A stretch of 22,722 nt of DNA, taken from NCBI GenBank assembly GCA_023419055.1, contig JAEZYO010001023.1:1-22722 (forward strand), written 5' to 3'. The notes beneath the pieces were generated by a model. That model did no database searches. It had not been told where the DNA came from and saw only the letters and a list, made by a program, of their open reading frames with translations. A program made the position numbers and the translations under genes. Each line of letters begins with the position of its first letter. Position 1 is the first letter of the stretch. This DNA comes from Pseudomonadota bacterium (GTDB lineage Bacteria > Myxococcota > Polyangia > Polyangiales > Polyangiaceae). This document shows positions 6,890-14,381 of the stretch, piece by piece.

Positions 6890-6947
6890 GGAGACCTCGC
6901 TGCGAAACCGTTTCGTTTGCGAGAACCGTTCCAGCCCGGGGCGTCAC

Positions 6948-8315
6948 TCAACGGCGCTGCTGCCGGGCTGCGTGAATCGCCGCTAGCGCGGCGCGCGCCT
7001 TGTTGCGGGTCTCTTTCGCCTCGAGCTCGGGCACGCTGTCGGCGACGATGCCGGCGCCGGCCGTGACCTCGAAGCGCCCACCCTGCATCACCACGGTGCG
7101 GATCGCGATCGCAAGGTCGAGATCGCTGCCGCGCGTGACGTAGCCGAGCGCGCCGCCGTAGGCGCCGCGGGGACGCACCTCGAGCTCGCGGATGATTTGC
7201 ATCGCGCGCACCTTGGGGGCGCCCGAGAGAGTCCCGGCCGGGAAGGTAGCGCGGATCACGTCCCACGGGCCGAGGTCGTCACGGAGCACCCCCTGCACCT
7301 CGCTCACGATGTGCATGACGTGGCTGTAGCGCTCGACGATCATGTTGTGCAGGAGCTTGACCGTGCCGGGCTTGGCGGCGCGGCCGACGTCGTTGCGAGC
7401 GAGGTCGATCAGCATGACGTGCTCGGCAACCTCTTTCGCGTCCGCCAGCATTTCCCGCGCGAGCGCCTCGTCTTCTTCGGCGCTGCGACCGCGACGTCGC
7501 GTACCCGCGATGGGGCGCAGCGTGATGCGCCGGTTCTCGACTCGCACCAGGGTCTCGGGGCTCGCGCCCGCGATCGCCACGGCGGGAGCGCCGTCACGAA
7601 CCGGGAGCTCGAGCAGGTACATGTAGGGTGCGGGAGACAGCACGCGGAGCGCTCGGTAGACGTCGAACGGGTCGGCCCCGTCGGTCGGGGTCGAGAAGGT
7701 GCGCGCCGGGACGATCTGGAAGGCATCACCCGCGCGGATGAACTCCTTCGCCCGCTCGACTGCTCGCCCGTAATCGGCGTCCGACATGTTGACGTCCACG
7801 TCCGCCGGCAGCGCCGTCGGATCCGGTGGAGCGATGAGCGGCAGGCTCGGGGCCGCCATGAGGTCGCGCTCGGCCCGCTCGAGATCGGCCTGCTCGTGCG
7901 CGGCGATCACGGCCGTGTGGGTGAGGTTGTCGAAGACGACGACCGTGGCCCCGCGGATCAGCCGCGCGACGGGGCGATCCTTGAGGTCGGGCCAGCCCTC
8001 GACCTTGGTGGCGTAGTGAACGATGTCGTAAGGGATGAGGCCCACCGCGGCGTGCGCGAAGCGGAGCGCGATGTCGGTGTCGTCTTCGCCCCCTGCGGGG
8101 GCGAGCTCCGCGAGCCGTGAGAACGGATCCACGCCCGGCTCGCCGAACAGCACGATGTGCTCGCGGGGGCGATAGCCGAGGATCGAGTAGCGCCCCCAGC
8201 GCTCGCCCGGCACCACGCTCTCGAGCAAGAACGAGCCACCTTCGGATCGCGTCCGGAGCGCCTGATAAGCGCCCACGGGCGTGATGCCGTCCACCACCAA
8301 GGTCTTTCTGAACAT
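6948..8315 (-). CDS. trpE: Anthranilate synthase component I (TrpE)
   Basis: TrpE converts chorismate to anthranilate, the first committed step of tryptophan synthesis, using ammonia released by a glutamine amidotransferase partner. The 455-residue protein has the N-terminal LLES motif (30-33) associated with tryptophan feedback inhibition, which separates it from PabB. The chorismate-binding blocks are PIAGTRRRG (268-276), LIDLARNDVGR (302-312), FPAGTLSGAPK (358-368) and GAGIVADSVPELE (420-432), in normal order. Start: the ATG at 8315 gives the typical N-terminus and has GGAG about 8 bases upstream, whereas the frame stays open a further 17 codons with no homology expected. No trpG, trpD or trpC is adjacent, so the amidotransferase partner must be elsewhere. 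A divergent lipoprotein gene begins about 70 bases away. Confidence 0.93.
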   Translation of the reverse strand: MFRKTLVVDGITPVGAYQALRTRSEGGSFLLESVVPGERWGRYSILGYRPREHIVLFGEPGVDPFSRLAELAPAGGEDDTDIALRFAHAAVGLIPYDIVHYATKVEGWPDLKDRPVARLIRGATVVVFDNLTHTAVIAAHEQADLERAERDLMAAPSLPLIAPPDPTALPADVDVNMSDADYGRAVERAKEFIRAGDAFQIVPARTFSTPTDGADPFDVYRALRVLSPAPYMYLLELPVRDGAPAVAIAGASPETLVRVENRRITLRPIAGTRRRGRSAEEDEALAREMLADAKEVAEHVMLIDLARNDVGRAAKPGTVKLLHNMIVERYSHVMHIVSEVQGVLRDDLGPWDVIRATFPAGTLSGAPKVRAMQIIRELEVRPRGAYGGALGYVTRGSDLDLAIAIRTVVMQGGRFEVTAGAGIVADSVPELEAKETRNKARAALAAIHAARQQRR

Positions 8316-8385
8316 GCTAGGGCTCCGCGACGCCGAATGATGCGGGCTGGATCGGCGAATGTCCACCCCGTGTTATGATGTGACC

Positions 8386-8880
8386 GTGCGTTCGGCCTCC
8401 GTAATGCTCGCCATCGCGATCGTGACAGCCCCGTTCATCGGCTGTCGCCGCGTGAGCGACCGGACGCTGCGGGACACCGAAGGGCGAGCCTTCCAAGCGC
8501 GCTGCGATCGCGACGGCCGCTGCGAGCTCACTGCGAGCTCGGGCTCCGAGGAAGTGCCTCGCATCGTCACACTCGGGCGGCTCGTCGCCTTCTGTCCTGC
8601 CGCTGCCCGCGAATCGGAGGCTCCTCCGTCGGGAGAGTGTCGCGCGCTCGTCTGCGAGAGCGACTCGGATTGCCCTCCCGGACACGGGCTCCGGGACGGC
8701 GCGTGCGTCAATCAATGGTGCATCGATCCGGCGGGTGAGCTCGATCGCGAGGACGCTATCGCGCTCTGCCTCGCCGGTACCGGCCTCGGACGAACCTCCG
8801 CGACACAAGTCGAGCGCTTCGCTCTGGGGTTGAACTGCGGGACCCCGTGCAAGGTTCCAAGCACCTGTCGGCAGCCTTGA
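8386..8880 (+). CDS. Putative Cys-rich lipoprotein
   Basis: From the GTG at 8386 the product is 164 residues with signal peptide MRSASVMLAIAIVTAPFIGC and a lipobox-like FIGC (cysteine 20). The mature part has at least eight cysteines, including CESDSDCPPGHG...GACVNQWC at about residues 91-113. This is a variant of the CxSDxDCPxG...C motif repeated in many myxobacterial surface lipoproteins, with one of the usual cysteines missing. No enzymatic motif is visible. ATG 8359 or GTG 8380 are alternative starts, but the longer forms place Asp and Cys in the signal's n-region. A TATGAT hexamer at 8374-8379 could be a -10 box but would leave almost no leader for this start. The gene is divergent from trpE. 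Confidence 0.65.
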   Translation: MRSASVMLAIAIVTAPFIGCRRVSDRTLRDTEGRAFQARCDRDGRCELTASSGSEEVPRIVTLGRLVAFCPAAARESEAPPSGECRALVCESDSDCPPGHGLRDGACVNQWCIDPAGELDREDAIALCLAGTGLGRTSATQVERFALGLNCGTPCKVPSTCRQP

Positions 8881-8960
8881 GGCCTTTTTCTCGCGGACCG
8901 AGGCGCCCGCACAGCAAACGGTCGCTCCGGCCGGACCTTTGATTTAGGCTCCCGCCGCCG

Positions 8961-10310
8961 ATGCTCGACCCGCGCCATCTCTCCGCCAGCGCCGCCCTCG
9001 CCGCCTTCGGCGAAGCCTTCGCCAACGGGCGCAAGGTGATCGTCCTCGGCAGCGCGCTCTCGTCGCTCGCCGAACTCTTGCTCGCACGAGGCGCCCGCCT
9101 GGTTCACGTCTGCGATCCCGATCCCGCGCGCGCGGCGCAGGCCGGCGCCCGGTCGCGTTCGGCGAACCTCTCCTTCGCCGCCTGGGGCGAGCCTCCGCTC
9201 GCGCTGCGCGAGGGCGCGTTCGATCTCGCGGTGGTCGAGAACCTGTGCGCGTTCGAGCCCACGCGGACGCTGCGCGAGCTTCACCGCCTGCTCGGCCCGC
9301 GCGGCGTGGTGCTCGTCGCGAGCCCCAATCACGACGGACCGCGGCCGCTCCTCAAGCCCGCGCTCGAGAGTCGCACGGAGCTCGACTACTACGCGCTCTA
9401 CGACGCCGTGGCGGCACAGTTTCGCCACGTGCGCATGCTCGGGCAAGCGCCGTTCGTGGGCTACGCGATCGCTGAATTCTCTCCGGAGGGTGAAGTCGAG
9501 CCGGTGATCGACACCGCGTTCCTCGAGCGCGGCAGCGAGGAGCCGGACTACTTCCTCGCGCTCGCCGCGGAGCACCGGGCGAGCGCCGACGCGTACGCGC
9601 TGGTCCAGCTCCCGCGCGGTGACGTGCTCGCCGAGTCCGCTCCGCGCAACGTCGAGGACGAGCTCGTTCGCCTGCGCGAGCTCGAGCGCCAGCACCGCAA
9701 GCGGATCGCGGAGCTCGAGGCCACGGTCGCCAAGGCCGGCCGCCCCGGGGCGGCCACGCTCTCGCTCGAGCACAAGCTCCAGCGTCAGGACGCCTGGATC
9801 AGGGAGCTCGAGTCTCGCGCGGCCACCGCGGACGCGCGCGCCGACGCGGCAGAGGTCGAAATCGACGAGCTTCGCAAGCTGCTCGAGGCGCCTCCGCCGG
9901 AGCCGGAGCCCGTCGGTCCCTCGCCGCGCGAGCAGGAGCTCGAGCGCGAGCTCGCCCAGACGTCCGCCCGCCTGGCGGAGGTCGAGGCCAAGCTCGCGAC
10001 CACCAGCGCGGCTCTCTCGGGAGCCGAGCAAAAGCTCGCGGCTCTCCTGGCCGAAGCCGCGGCGGAGCCCGACGACGACCTCGGGCGGCTCGAGCAGCAG
10101 CTCGTCGAGCGGGGACACGAGGTTCGCAGGCTCCAAAAGGAGCTTCGCGAAGCCGAGCGGCTCGGACGAGAGCTCTTGCGCAAGGGCGCCGGGGACCCGG
10201 CCCTGCTTCGAGAGCTCGCCGAGGCTCAAGCTGACCGGCTTGCGGCCGTTTGGACCGCCGAGGCGCTCCGCGCCCAACTCGAAGGAGCCGGCGCGAGCCG
10301 AAGCTCCTAA
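8961..10310 (+). CDS. Methyltransferase-like domain fused to a long coiled coil
   Basis: The 449-residue protein has two parts. Residues 1-175 look like a class I methyltransferase Rossmann fold: VIVLGSALSSLAELLLARGARLVHVCDPDP (split as strand, loop, helix, strand; about 26-55) stands where the SAM-binding glycine loop should be, followed by FDLAVVENL (88-96) and LGPRGVVLVASPN (111-123), the last two being standard methyltransferase strands. The SAM loop lacks the usual GxGxG, so catalysis is doubtful. Residues about 230-440 form a heptad-rich coiled coil of Glu, Arg, Leu and Ala (ELVRLRELERQHRKRIAELE). There is no signal peptide or TM segment. A structural, scaffolding or polar-localised role is possible but unsupported. 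The start at 8961 follows an 80-base gap after the lipoprotein stop. dnaJ lies 96 bases downstream. Confidence 0.68.
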   Translation: MLDPRHLSASAALAAFGEAFANGRKVIVLGSALSSLAELLLARGARLVHVCDPDPARAAQAGARSRSANLSFAAWGEPPLALREGAFDLAVVENLCAFEPTRTLRELHRLLGPRGVVLVASPNHDGPRPLLKPALESRTELDYYALYDAVAAQFRHVRMLGQAPFVGYAIAEFSPEGEVEPVIDTAFLERGSEEPDYFLALAAEHRASADAYALVQLPRGDVLAESAPRNVEDELVRLRELERQHRKRIAELEATVAKAGRPGAATLSLEHKLQRQDAWIRELESRAATADARADAAEVEIDELRKLLEAPPPEPEPVGPSPREQELERELAQTSARLAEVEAKLATTSAALSGAEQKLAALLAEAAAEPDDDLGRLEQQLVERGHEVRRLQKELREAERLGRELLRKGAGDPALLRELAEAQADRLAAVWTAEALRAQLEGAGASRSS

Positions 10311-10320
10311 GGATCTTTCG

Positions 10321-10348
10321 TTGACAGGGCGCCTTGGCGCCTTAGTTT
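10321..10348 (+). promoter_or_regulatory. Putative dnaJ promoter overlapping repeated GGCGCC sites
   Basis: A perfect -35 hexamer TTGACA (10321-10326) is followed by a weak -10 (TAGTTT, 10343-10348) at 16-base spacing. The spacer carries GGCGCC-TT-GGCGCC (10328-10341), and a third GGCGCC lies at 10350-10355, just past the -10. Repressor binding here would block the promoter. There is no CIRCE element. Confidence 0.38.
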
Positions 10349-10406
10349 GGGCGCCGCGGCGTCATGCCTCGCCCCACACTCCGTGGCCCAAGGGCTCTAG
10401 TGAAGC

Positions 10407-11513
10407 ATGAGTGAAAAACGCGACTTTTATGAGGTACTGGGGGTCTCGCGTGAGTCGAGCGCAGACGAGATCCGCAAGGCGTATCGGCAAGCGGCTCTGA
10501 AATATCACCCGGACCGAAACCCGGGCGACCAGAGCGCCGAGGAAAAGTTCAAGGAAGCCACCGAGGCGTATTCGGTGCTCTCCGACCAGCAGAAGCGCTC
10601 GACGTACGACCGCTTCGGGCACGCCGGGCTCGGAGGGAGCGGCTTCGACTTCGCCGGCGCCGGCATGGGCGACATCCTGAGTCATTTCCAGGACATGTTC
10701 TCCGACTTCTTCGGAGGATTTTCCGGGACGGGCTTCGGTGGCCAGGGGCAGCGCCAGAAGCGCTCGGCGCGTGGCCAGGACGTGCGCGTCCACGCTCGCA
10801 TCAGCCTGCGTGACGCGATGACCGGGGGTAAGCACGAGGTCGCCATCCGCGGCGCCGCTCCTTGCGACACTTGCACCGGCACGGGCGCGAAGGGCGGCAG
10901 CCAACCGGAAACCTGCCCGCTCTGCAAGGGGAGCGGCCAGGTCACCGCACAGCGCGGATTCATCATGTTCAGCACGACGTGTAATCGCTGCCGCGGGGCA
11001 GGCACGATCGTGCGTGACCCGTGTGACACCTGCACGGGCACCGGGGTGGTCGAGCGCCAGCGCCGGGTACTCGTCAACTTCCCGCCCGGCGTCGACACCG
11101 GGCATCGCTTGCGCGTACCGGGTCAAGGCATGCCTGGACCGGCGAACGCTCCGTCCGGCGACCTCTACGTCGACGTGGAGGTCGAACAAGACGAGCGCTT
11201 CGAGCGACACGGCGACGACCTCGCGACCCGCATCGCGATCTCCTTCAGCCAGGCGGCGCTCGGCAGCGGCGTCGATCTGCAGCTGCCCGACGACACGAGC
11301 GTTACGGCGGACATTCCCGGCGGGACGCAGCCGAACACGGTGGTCAGCATCCGCGGCAAGGGGATGCCGCGCCTCGATCGCAACGGCCGCGGTGACCTTC
11401 ACGTCGTCGTGAACGTCACGGTCCCCACCAAGATCAGCAAGCGAGCTAGGGAGCTCATCCAGGAGCTCGATCAAGAGCTCGGCACCAAGACCGCGCGCAA
11501 AGCTTCGGGCTAA
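10407..11513 (+). CDS. dnaJ: Chaperone DnaJ (type I J-domain protein)
   Basis: DnaJ delivers unfolded clients to DnaK and stimulates its ATPase. The 368-residue protein has all four type I parts. The J domain (about 6-70) carries the essential HPD at 34-36 (YHPDRNPG). A Gly/Phe-rich section follows (about 72-112, [18 protein letters not shown]). The zinc-binding region has four CxxCxGxG repeats at 153-160, 170-177, 192-199 and 206-213. The C-terminal client-binding domain follows ([38 protein letters not shown]). Length is normal. The N-terminal [13 protein letters not shown] supports the ATG at 10407. No dnaK or grpE is adjacent. The stop codon overlaps the convergent ATPase gene's stop in the four bases CTAA. 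Confidence 0.96.
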   Translation: MSEKRDFYEVLGVSRESSADEIRKAYRQAALKYHPDRNPGDQSAEEKFKEATEAYSVLSDQQKRSTYDRFGHAGLGGSGFDFAGAGMGDILSHFQDMFSDFFGGFSGTGFGGQGQRQKRSARGQDVRVHARISLRDAMTGGKHEVAIRGAAPCDTCTGTGAKGGSQPETCPLCKGSGQVTAQRGFIMFSTTCNRCRGAGTIVRDPCDTCTGTGVVERQRRVLVNFPPGVDTGHRLRVPGQGMPGPANAPSGDLYVDVEVEQDERFERHGDDLATRIAISFSQAALGSGVDLQLPDDTSVTADIPGGTQPNTVVSIRGKGMPRLDRNGRGDLHVVVNVTVPTKISKRARELIQELDQELGTKTARKASG

Positions 11514-12820
11514 CCCGCGTACTTCTTCGCGAGCGCGAGCAGCGCGCTTTCCGTCTCGGCGAAAGAGGTGCGCTCGCCCGCGTCCTGGCGCAAGAAGCGC
11601 TCGAGCTCGGGCAGCGCGCTGATCGCCTGATCCAGGCGTTTGTCGCTGCCCTTCGAGTAAGCGCCGAGGCTCACGAGATCCCGCTTCTGCTCGTAGATCG
11701 CGAGCAGAGAGCGGAGAACGCGCGCGCGCTCGGCGTGCTCGCGAGTGACCACCGCGGGCATGACTCGGGACACACTCGCCGTAACGTCGATGGCCGGGTA
11801 GTGAGCACGCGCGGCGATCGCTCGATCGAGCACGATGTGCCCGTCCAAGATGCCGCGAACCTCGTCGGCGATCGGCTCCTCCATATCGCCGCCCTCCACC
11901 AACACCGTGTAGACGGCCGTGATCGAGCCTTTGCTGCTCTGGCCACTGCGCTCGAGCAGCCGAGGCAAGAGCGAGAACACGCTCGGCGGATAGCCCCGGC
12001 GCGCCGGAGGCTCGCCGGCGGCGAGCCCTATCTCGCGCTGCGCTCGAGCCACGCGCGTCACCGAGTCCACCAGGAGCAGCACGCTCTTTCCCTCGTCGCG
12101 AAACGACTCGGCGATCGAGGTGGCGACTTGTGCGGCGCGCAGGCGCTCGACCGGAGGTGCGTCGCTCGTCGCGACGACCATCACCGAACGAGCGCGCCCT
12201 TCGGCGCCCAGGGAGTGCTCGAGAAACTCGCCCACCTCGCGCCCGCGCTCGCCGACCAGGGCCACCACGACGCAATCCGCGTGGGCTCCGCGCGCGAGCG
12301 AGCCGAGCAGCGTGCTCTTACCAACCCCCGAGCCTGCGAAGAGCCCCACCCGCTGCCCGACGCCGATCGTCAGGAAGCCGTCGATGGCACGAACGCCCGT
12401 GGCGAGGGGTTGGCTCACCGGTCGACGGCCGAGGGCCGGAGGGGGTGGGCGATCGACCGGAACGAAGGTCAGACCCTTCGGTAAGGGCTCGCCGTCGAGC
12501 GGCCTACCAAGACCGTCGAGCACGCGTCCGAGCAGGCCTTCCCCGACCCCGACCTCGAGCGCGCCACCCGTGGCTTCGACCGCATCGTCAGGACCGACTC
12601 CGTTCAGATCGCCGAGCGGAAGAGCGAGCGCCGTACCTTGGTCGAAGGCGACGATTTCCGCGCCGAGCGGGGTGCCGCGCCGCCGAACCAGCAACAGATC
12701 ACCAATTCGGCTGCCGGGGACCGTCACTCGCAAAAGCACGCCGCTCACCCCCACCACCGTCCCGACTGGCCGGAGCGTCGGAGTCCCTGCGAGTCGAGCG
12801 CGGAGCGCCTCGATGTCCAC
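11510..12820 (-). CDS. FliI/SctN-type secretion ATPase, solitary
   Basis: This 436-residue protein is a complete flagellar/type III secretion ATPase, the F1-beta-like hexamer that unfolds and dispatches export substrates. The N-terminal beta barrel spans about 15-90. Walker A is GSGVGKST (163-170), the catalytic Glu lies in GERGREV (190-196), Walker B is VLLLVDS (247-253), and the family signature [18 protein letters not shown] is at 276-293, followed by [20 protein letters not shown] and the C-terminal helical domain. No key residue is missing. Motifs do not separate FliI from SctN, so no symbol is given. It starts at GTG 12820 without a clear Shine-Dalgarno. No stator (FliH/SctL), export gate, ring or flagellar gene is in the window. 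It is divergent from a lipoprotein gene and convergent with dnaJ. Confidence 0.9.
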   Translation of the reverse strand: MDIEALRARLAGTPTLRPVGTVVGVSGVLLRVTVPGSRIGDLLLVRRRGTPLGAEIVAFDQGTALALPLGDLNGVGPDDAVEATGGALEVGVGEGLLGRVLDGLGRPLDGEPLPKGLTFVPVDRPPPPALGRRPVSQPLATGVRAIDGFLTIGVGQRVGLFAGSGVGKSTLLGSLARGAHADCVVVALVGERGREVGEFLEHSLGAEGRARSVMVVATSDAPPVERLRAAQVATSIAESFRDEGKSVLLLVDSVTRVARAQREIGLAAGEPPARRGYPPSVFSLLPRLLERSGQSSKGSITAVYTVLVEGGDMEEPIADEVRGILDGHIVLDRAIAARAHYPAIDVTASVSRVMPAVVTREHAERARVLRSLLAIYEQKRDLVSLGAYSKGSDKRLDQAISALPELERFLRQDAGERTSFAETESALLALAKKYAG

Positions 12821-12882
12821 GCGGCGACGGTAGCACGACTTTGTTTGCCCTTTTCGGACTCAAGGTGCGAGGCTTTGTGGGC

Positions 12883-13599
12883 GTGAAGCTCGCGATTCCG
12901 TTCCTCGCCCTGGCCCTACTTTCGAGCTGCCGAGCGCAGCTCAAGGCGGAGGGCAGCGCGAGCGCACAGGCATCGGGCGACTTTGGGGCAGAAGGCTCCG
13001 CGTCGGGCTCGGCGTCGGCAGAAAGCGACGATTCTGCGGACAGCACCTGGAGCGACGCTCCGACCGGAGCGAACGGCGAACGTGAAGGCGCGGTACCGGT
13101 AGGAAGCAGGGAGCCCGCCCTGCTCGGCGCCCGCCATGACTTGAGGCTGTCCGTCGAGCGCGCCACGAGCCAGTGCCAGTGTCTGAGCGTCGCGCTCGGC
13201 GAGGCGAACCTGCCTGCCTTCCGCTGGAAGGCGGGAGCTCCGAGCCTCGACCCGGAGTCACAGCTCGTGATCGCTCTGAGCTCCGAAGGGCAGACGTGCG
13301 AAGGCGAACCGAAGGACAGCCTTGGTGCTTCGTACTGGGGCTACCGGATGAGCGGCAACGACGTGGTCGTGCTGGTCGAATCGTCAGGCCGAGGTCGACC
13401 GCTCACCGCCGGAGGCATCATCCCGAAGCCGTTCGGCGACGGGCAGGTCTTCATCGCGCCAGCCGGGAAGAAGACGCCCTACGGACGCGCCAAAGATGGA
13501 GGCGCCCGCTGCAAGCTCGGGAATCCGGGCGCCCCGCGGACGCGACCGCTCGATCCGATCGAGGACGGATCCGCCGCGGACGACACGACCGCCCCTTGA
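12883..13599 (+). CDS. Putative lipoprotein with Ser/Ala/Asp-rich linker
   Basis: From the GTG at 12883 the product is 238 residues, beginning MKLAIPFLALALLSSC with lipobox LSSC (cysteine 16). In-frame GTGs at 12865 and 12877 are equally possible and add only a few residues. A low-complexity linker rich in Ser, Ala, Gly and Asp follows (about 22-55). The globular part (about 75-238) contains LRLSVERATSQCQCLSVALG with a CQC motif, SLGASYWGYRMSGNDVVVLVE and a basic segment with PAGKKTPYGRAKDGG. I do not recognise a family. The long open stretch upstream in this frame is a shadow of the ATPase gene and is excluded. The divergent gap to that gene is 62 bases. The stop codon lies within a TTGACC that may be the -35 of the RNA downstream. 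Confidence 0.65.
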   Translation: MKLAIPFLALALLSSCRAQLKAEGSASAQASGDFGAEGSASGSASAESDDSADSTWSDAPTGANGEREGAVPVGSREPALLGARHDLRLSVERATSQCQCLSVALGEANLPAFRWKAGAPSLDPESQLVIALSSEGQTCEGEPKDSLGASYWGYRMSGNDVVVLVESSGRGRPLTAGGIIPKPFGDGQVFIAPAGKKTPYGRAKDGGARCKLGNPGAPRTRPLDPIEDGSAADDTTAP

Positions 13600-13623
13600 C
13601 CTCGAGCGGTCGAGCCCCATCTT
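13596..13623 (+). promoter_or_regulatory. Possible promoter of the downstream structured RNA
   Basis: TTGACC (13596-13601) matches the -35 consensus in five of six bases. CATCTT (13618-13623) is a weak -10 after 16 bases. The spacer begins with the inverted repeat CTCGA-N4-TCGAG (13601-13614). If it is not functional, the RNA downstream would be the 3' UTR of the lipoprotein gene. Confidence 0.25.
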
Positions 13624-13687
13624 TCCGACTGCGGCTGGGAATGAAACGCCGCCCGCGTTGTTGAGATGAGCGGGCCCAACAGATTTA

Positions 13688-13749
13688 GGCGCGACCGGGA
13701 GCAGCACCACCCCTCCCACCCACCCCCACCAAGTGTTCCCGGTCGTGCC
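13688..13749. repeat. 16-bp inverted repeat enclosing a minus-strand G-quadruplex motif
   Basis: The arms 13688-13703 and 13734-13749 pair over 16 consecutive positions, two of them G-U in the plus-sense RNA (mismatched as DNA). The 30-base spacer contains, on the minus strand at 13710-13727, GGGGG-T-GGG-T-GGG-A-GGGG: four G-tracts separated by single bases. This is the canonical motif for a very stable parallel quadruplex. The plus strand is the complementary i-motif type. Confidence 0.85.
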
Positions 13750-13758
13750 TGCTCTCCT

Positions 13759-13793
13759 CCTCGGGGTCGCTCATGCGGCCCCGAGGTTTTTTT
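13759..13793 (+). terminator. Strong intrinsic terminator
   Basis: A 12-bp stem pairs CCTCGGGGTCGC (13759-13770) with GCGGCCCCGAGG (13775-13786), with one G-U pair and a four-base TCAT loop, followed directly by seven T (13787-13793). No A-run precedes it, so it acts on plus-strand transcripts only. It ends either the lipoprotein transcript or an independent small RNA, 84 bases before the cupin start. Confidence 0.92.
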
Positions 13794-13839
13794 GTCCGGA
13801 GATCCAGCGCGGCGCCGTGTCCCGGTTCTAGCCAAGCGA

Positions 13840-13868
13840 TTGACGGGCGCTCACGAGTCTGACGACTC
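13840..13868 (+). promoter_or_regulatory. Possible cupin-gene promoter with inverted repeat
   Basis: TTGACG at 13840-13845 is a good -35, but no good -10 follows. The region where it should lie holds the inverted repeat GAGTC-TGAC-GACTC (13855-13868), which ends nine bases before the ATG at 13878. It may be an operator or a short hairpin at the ribosome binding region. Weak call. Confidence 0.22.
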
Positions 13869-13877
13869 TTCGGCGTG

Positions 13878-14381
13878 ATGGCGCTCTCGAGCGCGGACGT
13901 GATCCGCCTGCTGCAACTTCGACCCCACCCCGAAGGGGGTCACTATCGCGAAACGCATCGGGGTGCCGATCTCCCTTTCGAGTTGCCGGGTCGCGGCCTG
14001 CGCTCCACCGGGACGGCTATCTTCTTCCTGCTCGAGCCGGGGGAATTCTCAGCCTTTCACGCGGTGGCGTTCGACGAGGTCTGGCACCACTACCTGGGCT
14101 CGCCGCTCGAGCTCGTCACGATCGACGAGGCAGGAGCGCTCAGGAGCCAGCGCCTCGGCTCGAACCTGCTCTTGGGCGAATCTCCACAGCTTGTCGTGCC
14201 GCCTTTCGTGCTTCAGGCGGCTCGCCCGCTCGGGCCCGGGTTCACGCTGTGCGGCTGCACCGTCGCACCCGGCTTCGACTTCGCCGACTTCGAGATGCCT
14301 CCGCGCGAGGATCTCATCGCGAGACATCCCGCGCATCGAGACTTGATCACGGCGCTCACGCGCGCGCCGGGCGAACGCTAG
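13878..14381 (+). CDS. Cupin-superfamily protein, DUF985 type
   Basis: The 167-residue protein is a single cupin barrel of the DUF985 (cupin_5) family. Typical blocks are the opening LLQLRPHPEGGHYRETHR, AIFFLLEPGEFSAFHAVAFDEVWHHYLGSPLEL with the metal-site histidines in the HxV...WHH region, LLGESPQLVVPPFVLQAARPLG, and the closing CGCTVAPGFDFADFEMPPREDL. Members are small, cytoplasmic and mostly without known reaction, though some are sugar-isomerase-like, so no substrate is proposed. GTG 13875 directly precedes ATG 13878, and the ATG is preferred. The stop overlaps the convergent dehydrogenase gene's stop in the shared bases CTAG. The gene begins 84 bases after a strong terminator and so has its own promoter. 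Confidence 0.85.
   Translation: MALSSADVIRLLQLRPHPEGGHYRETHRGADLPFELPGRGLRSTGTAIFFLLEPGEFSAFHAVAFDEVWHHYLGSPLELVTIDEAGALRSQRLGSNLLLGESPQLVVPPFVLQAARPLGPGFTLCGCTVAPGFDFADFEMPPREDLIARHPAHRDLITALTRAPGER

Larger units (their letters stand above)
13630..13793 (+). ncRNA. Candidate structured small RNA with C-tract apical loop
   Basis: The 279-base gap between the lipoprotein and cupin genes is not coding but is densely structured. In order: hairpin A pairs GCCCGC (13651-13656) with GCGGGC (13670-13675). Hairpin B is a continuous 16-bp stem pairing 13688-13703 with 13734-13749 (two G-U pairs) around a 30-base loop containing CCCC-T-CCC-A-CCC-A-CCCCC. After nine unpaired bases, terminator hairpin C is followed by seven U. 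Three stem-loops ending in a U-run is the usual plan of a bacterial trans-acting sRNA. The unpaired CCCCUCCC could base-pair with purine-rich ribosome binding sites, as proposed for anti-Shine-Dalgarno motifs in alphaproteobacterial sRNAs. The 5' end near 13630 is a guess. Alternatives are a lipoprotein 3' UTR or a leader of the cupin gene. It does not match SRP RNA, tmRNA or RNase P RNA as far as I can tell. Confidence 0.5.

Noticed and set aside
6948..8315. Calling the anthranilate synthase PabB or a salicylate synthase
   Set aside because: The LLES feedback motif near the N-terminus and the overall motif spacing fit TrpE.
8874..8889. GCC-TTGA-GGC followed by five T after the lipoprotein gene, as a terminator
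   Set aside because: The stem is only three base pairs and cannot be extended; not a credible intrinsic terminator.
10362..12275. A 637-codon minus-strand open frame across dnaJ and the ATPase
   Set aside because: It is antisense to dnaJ and in another frame of the ATPase gene; its composition is low-complexity Arg/Ala and no motif is seen.
12130..12882. Long N-terminal extension of the lipoprotein at 12883
   Set aside because: The extension is Arg/Pro-rich antisense shadow of the ATPase gene; the lipoprotein signal peptide begins only near 12865-12883.
13630..13793. Reading the structured RNA as 6S RNA or SRP RNA
   Set aside because: The stretches GAGATG...GCGGGCC and GGGAGCAGC recall 6S and SRP RNA, but the 6S closing stem and the SRP GGAAGCAGC loop with its partner strand are absent.
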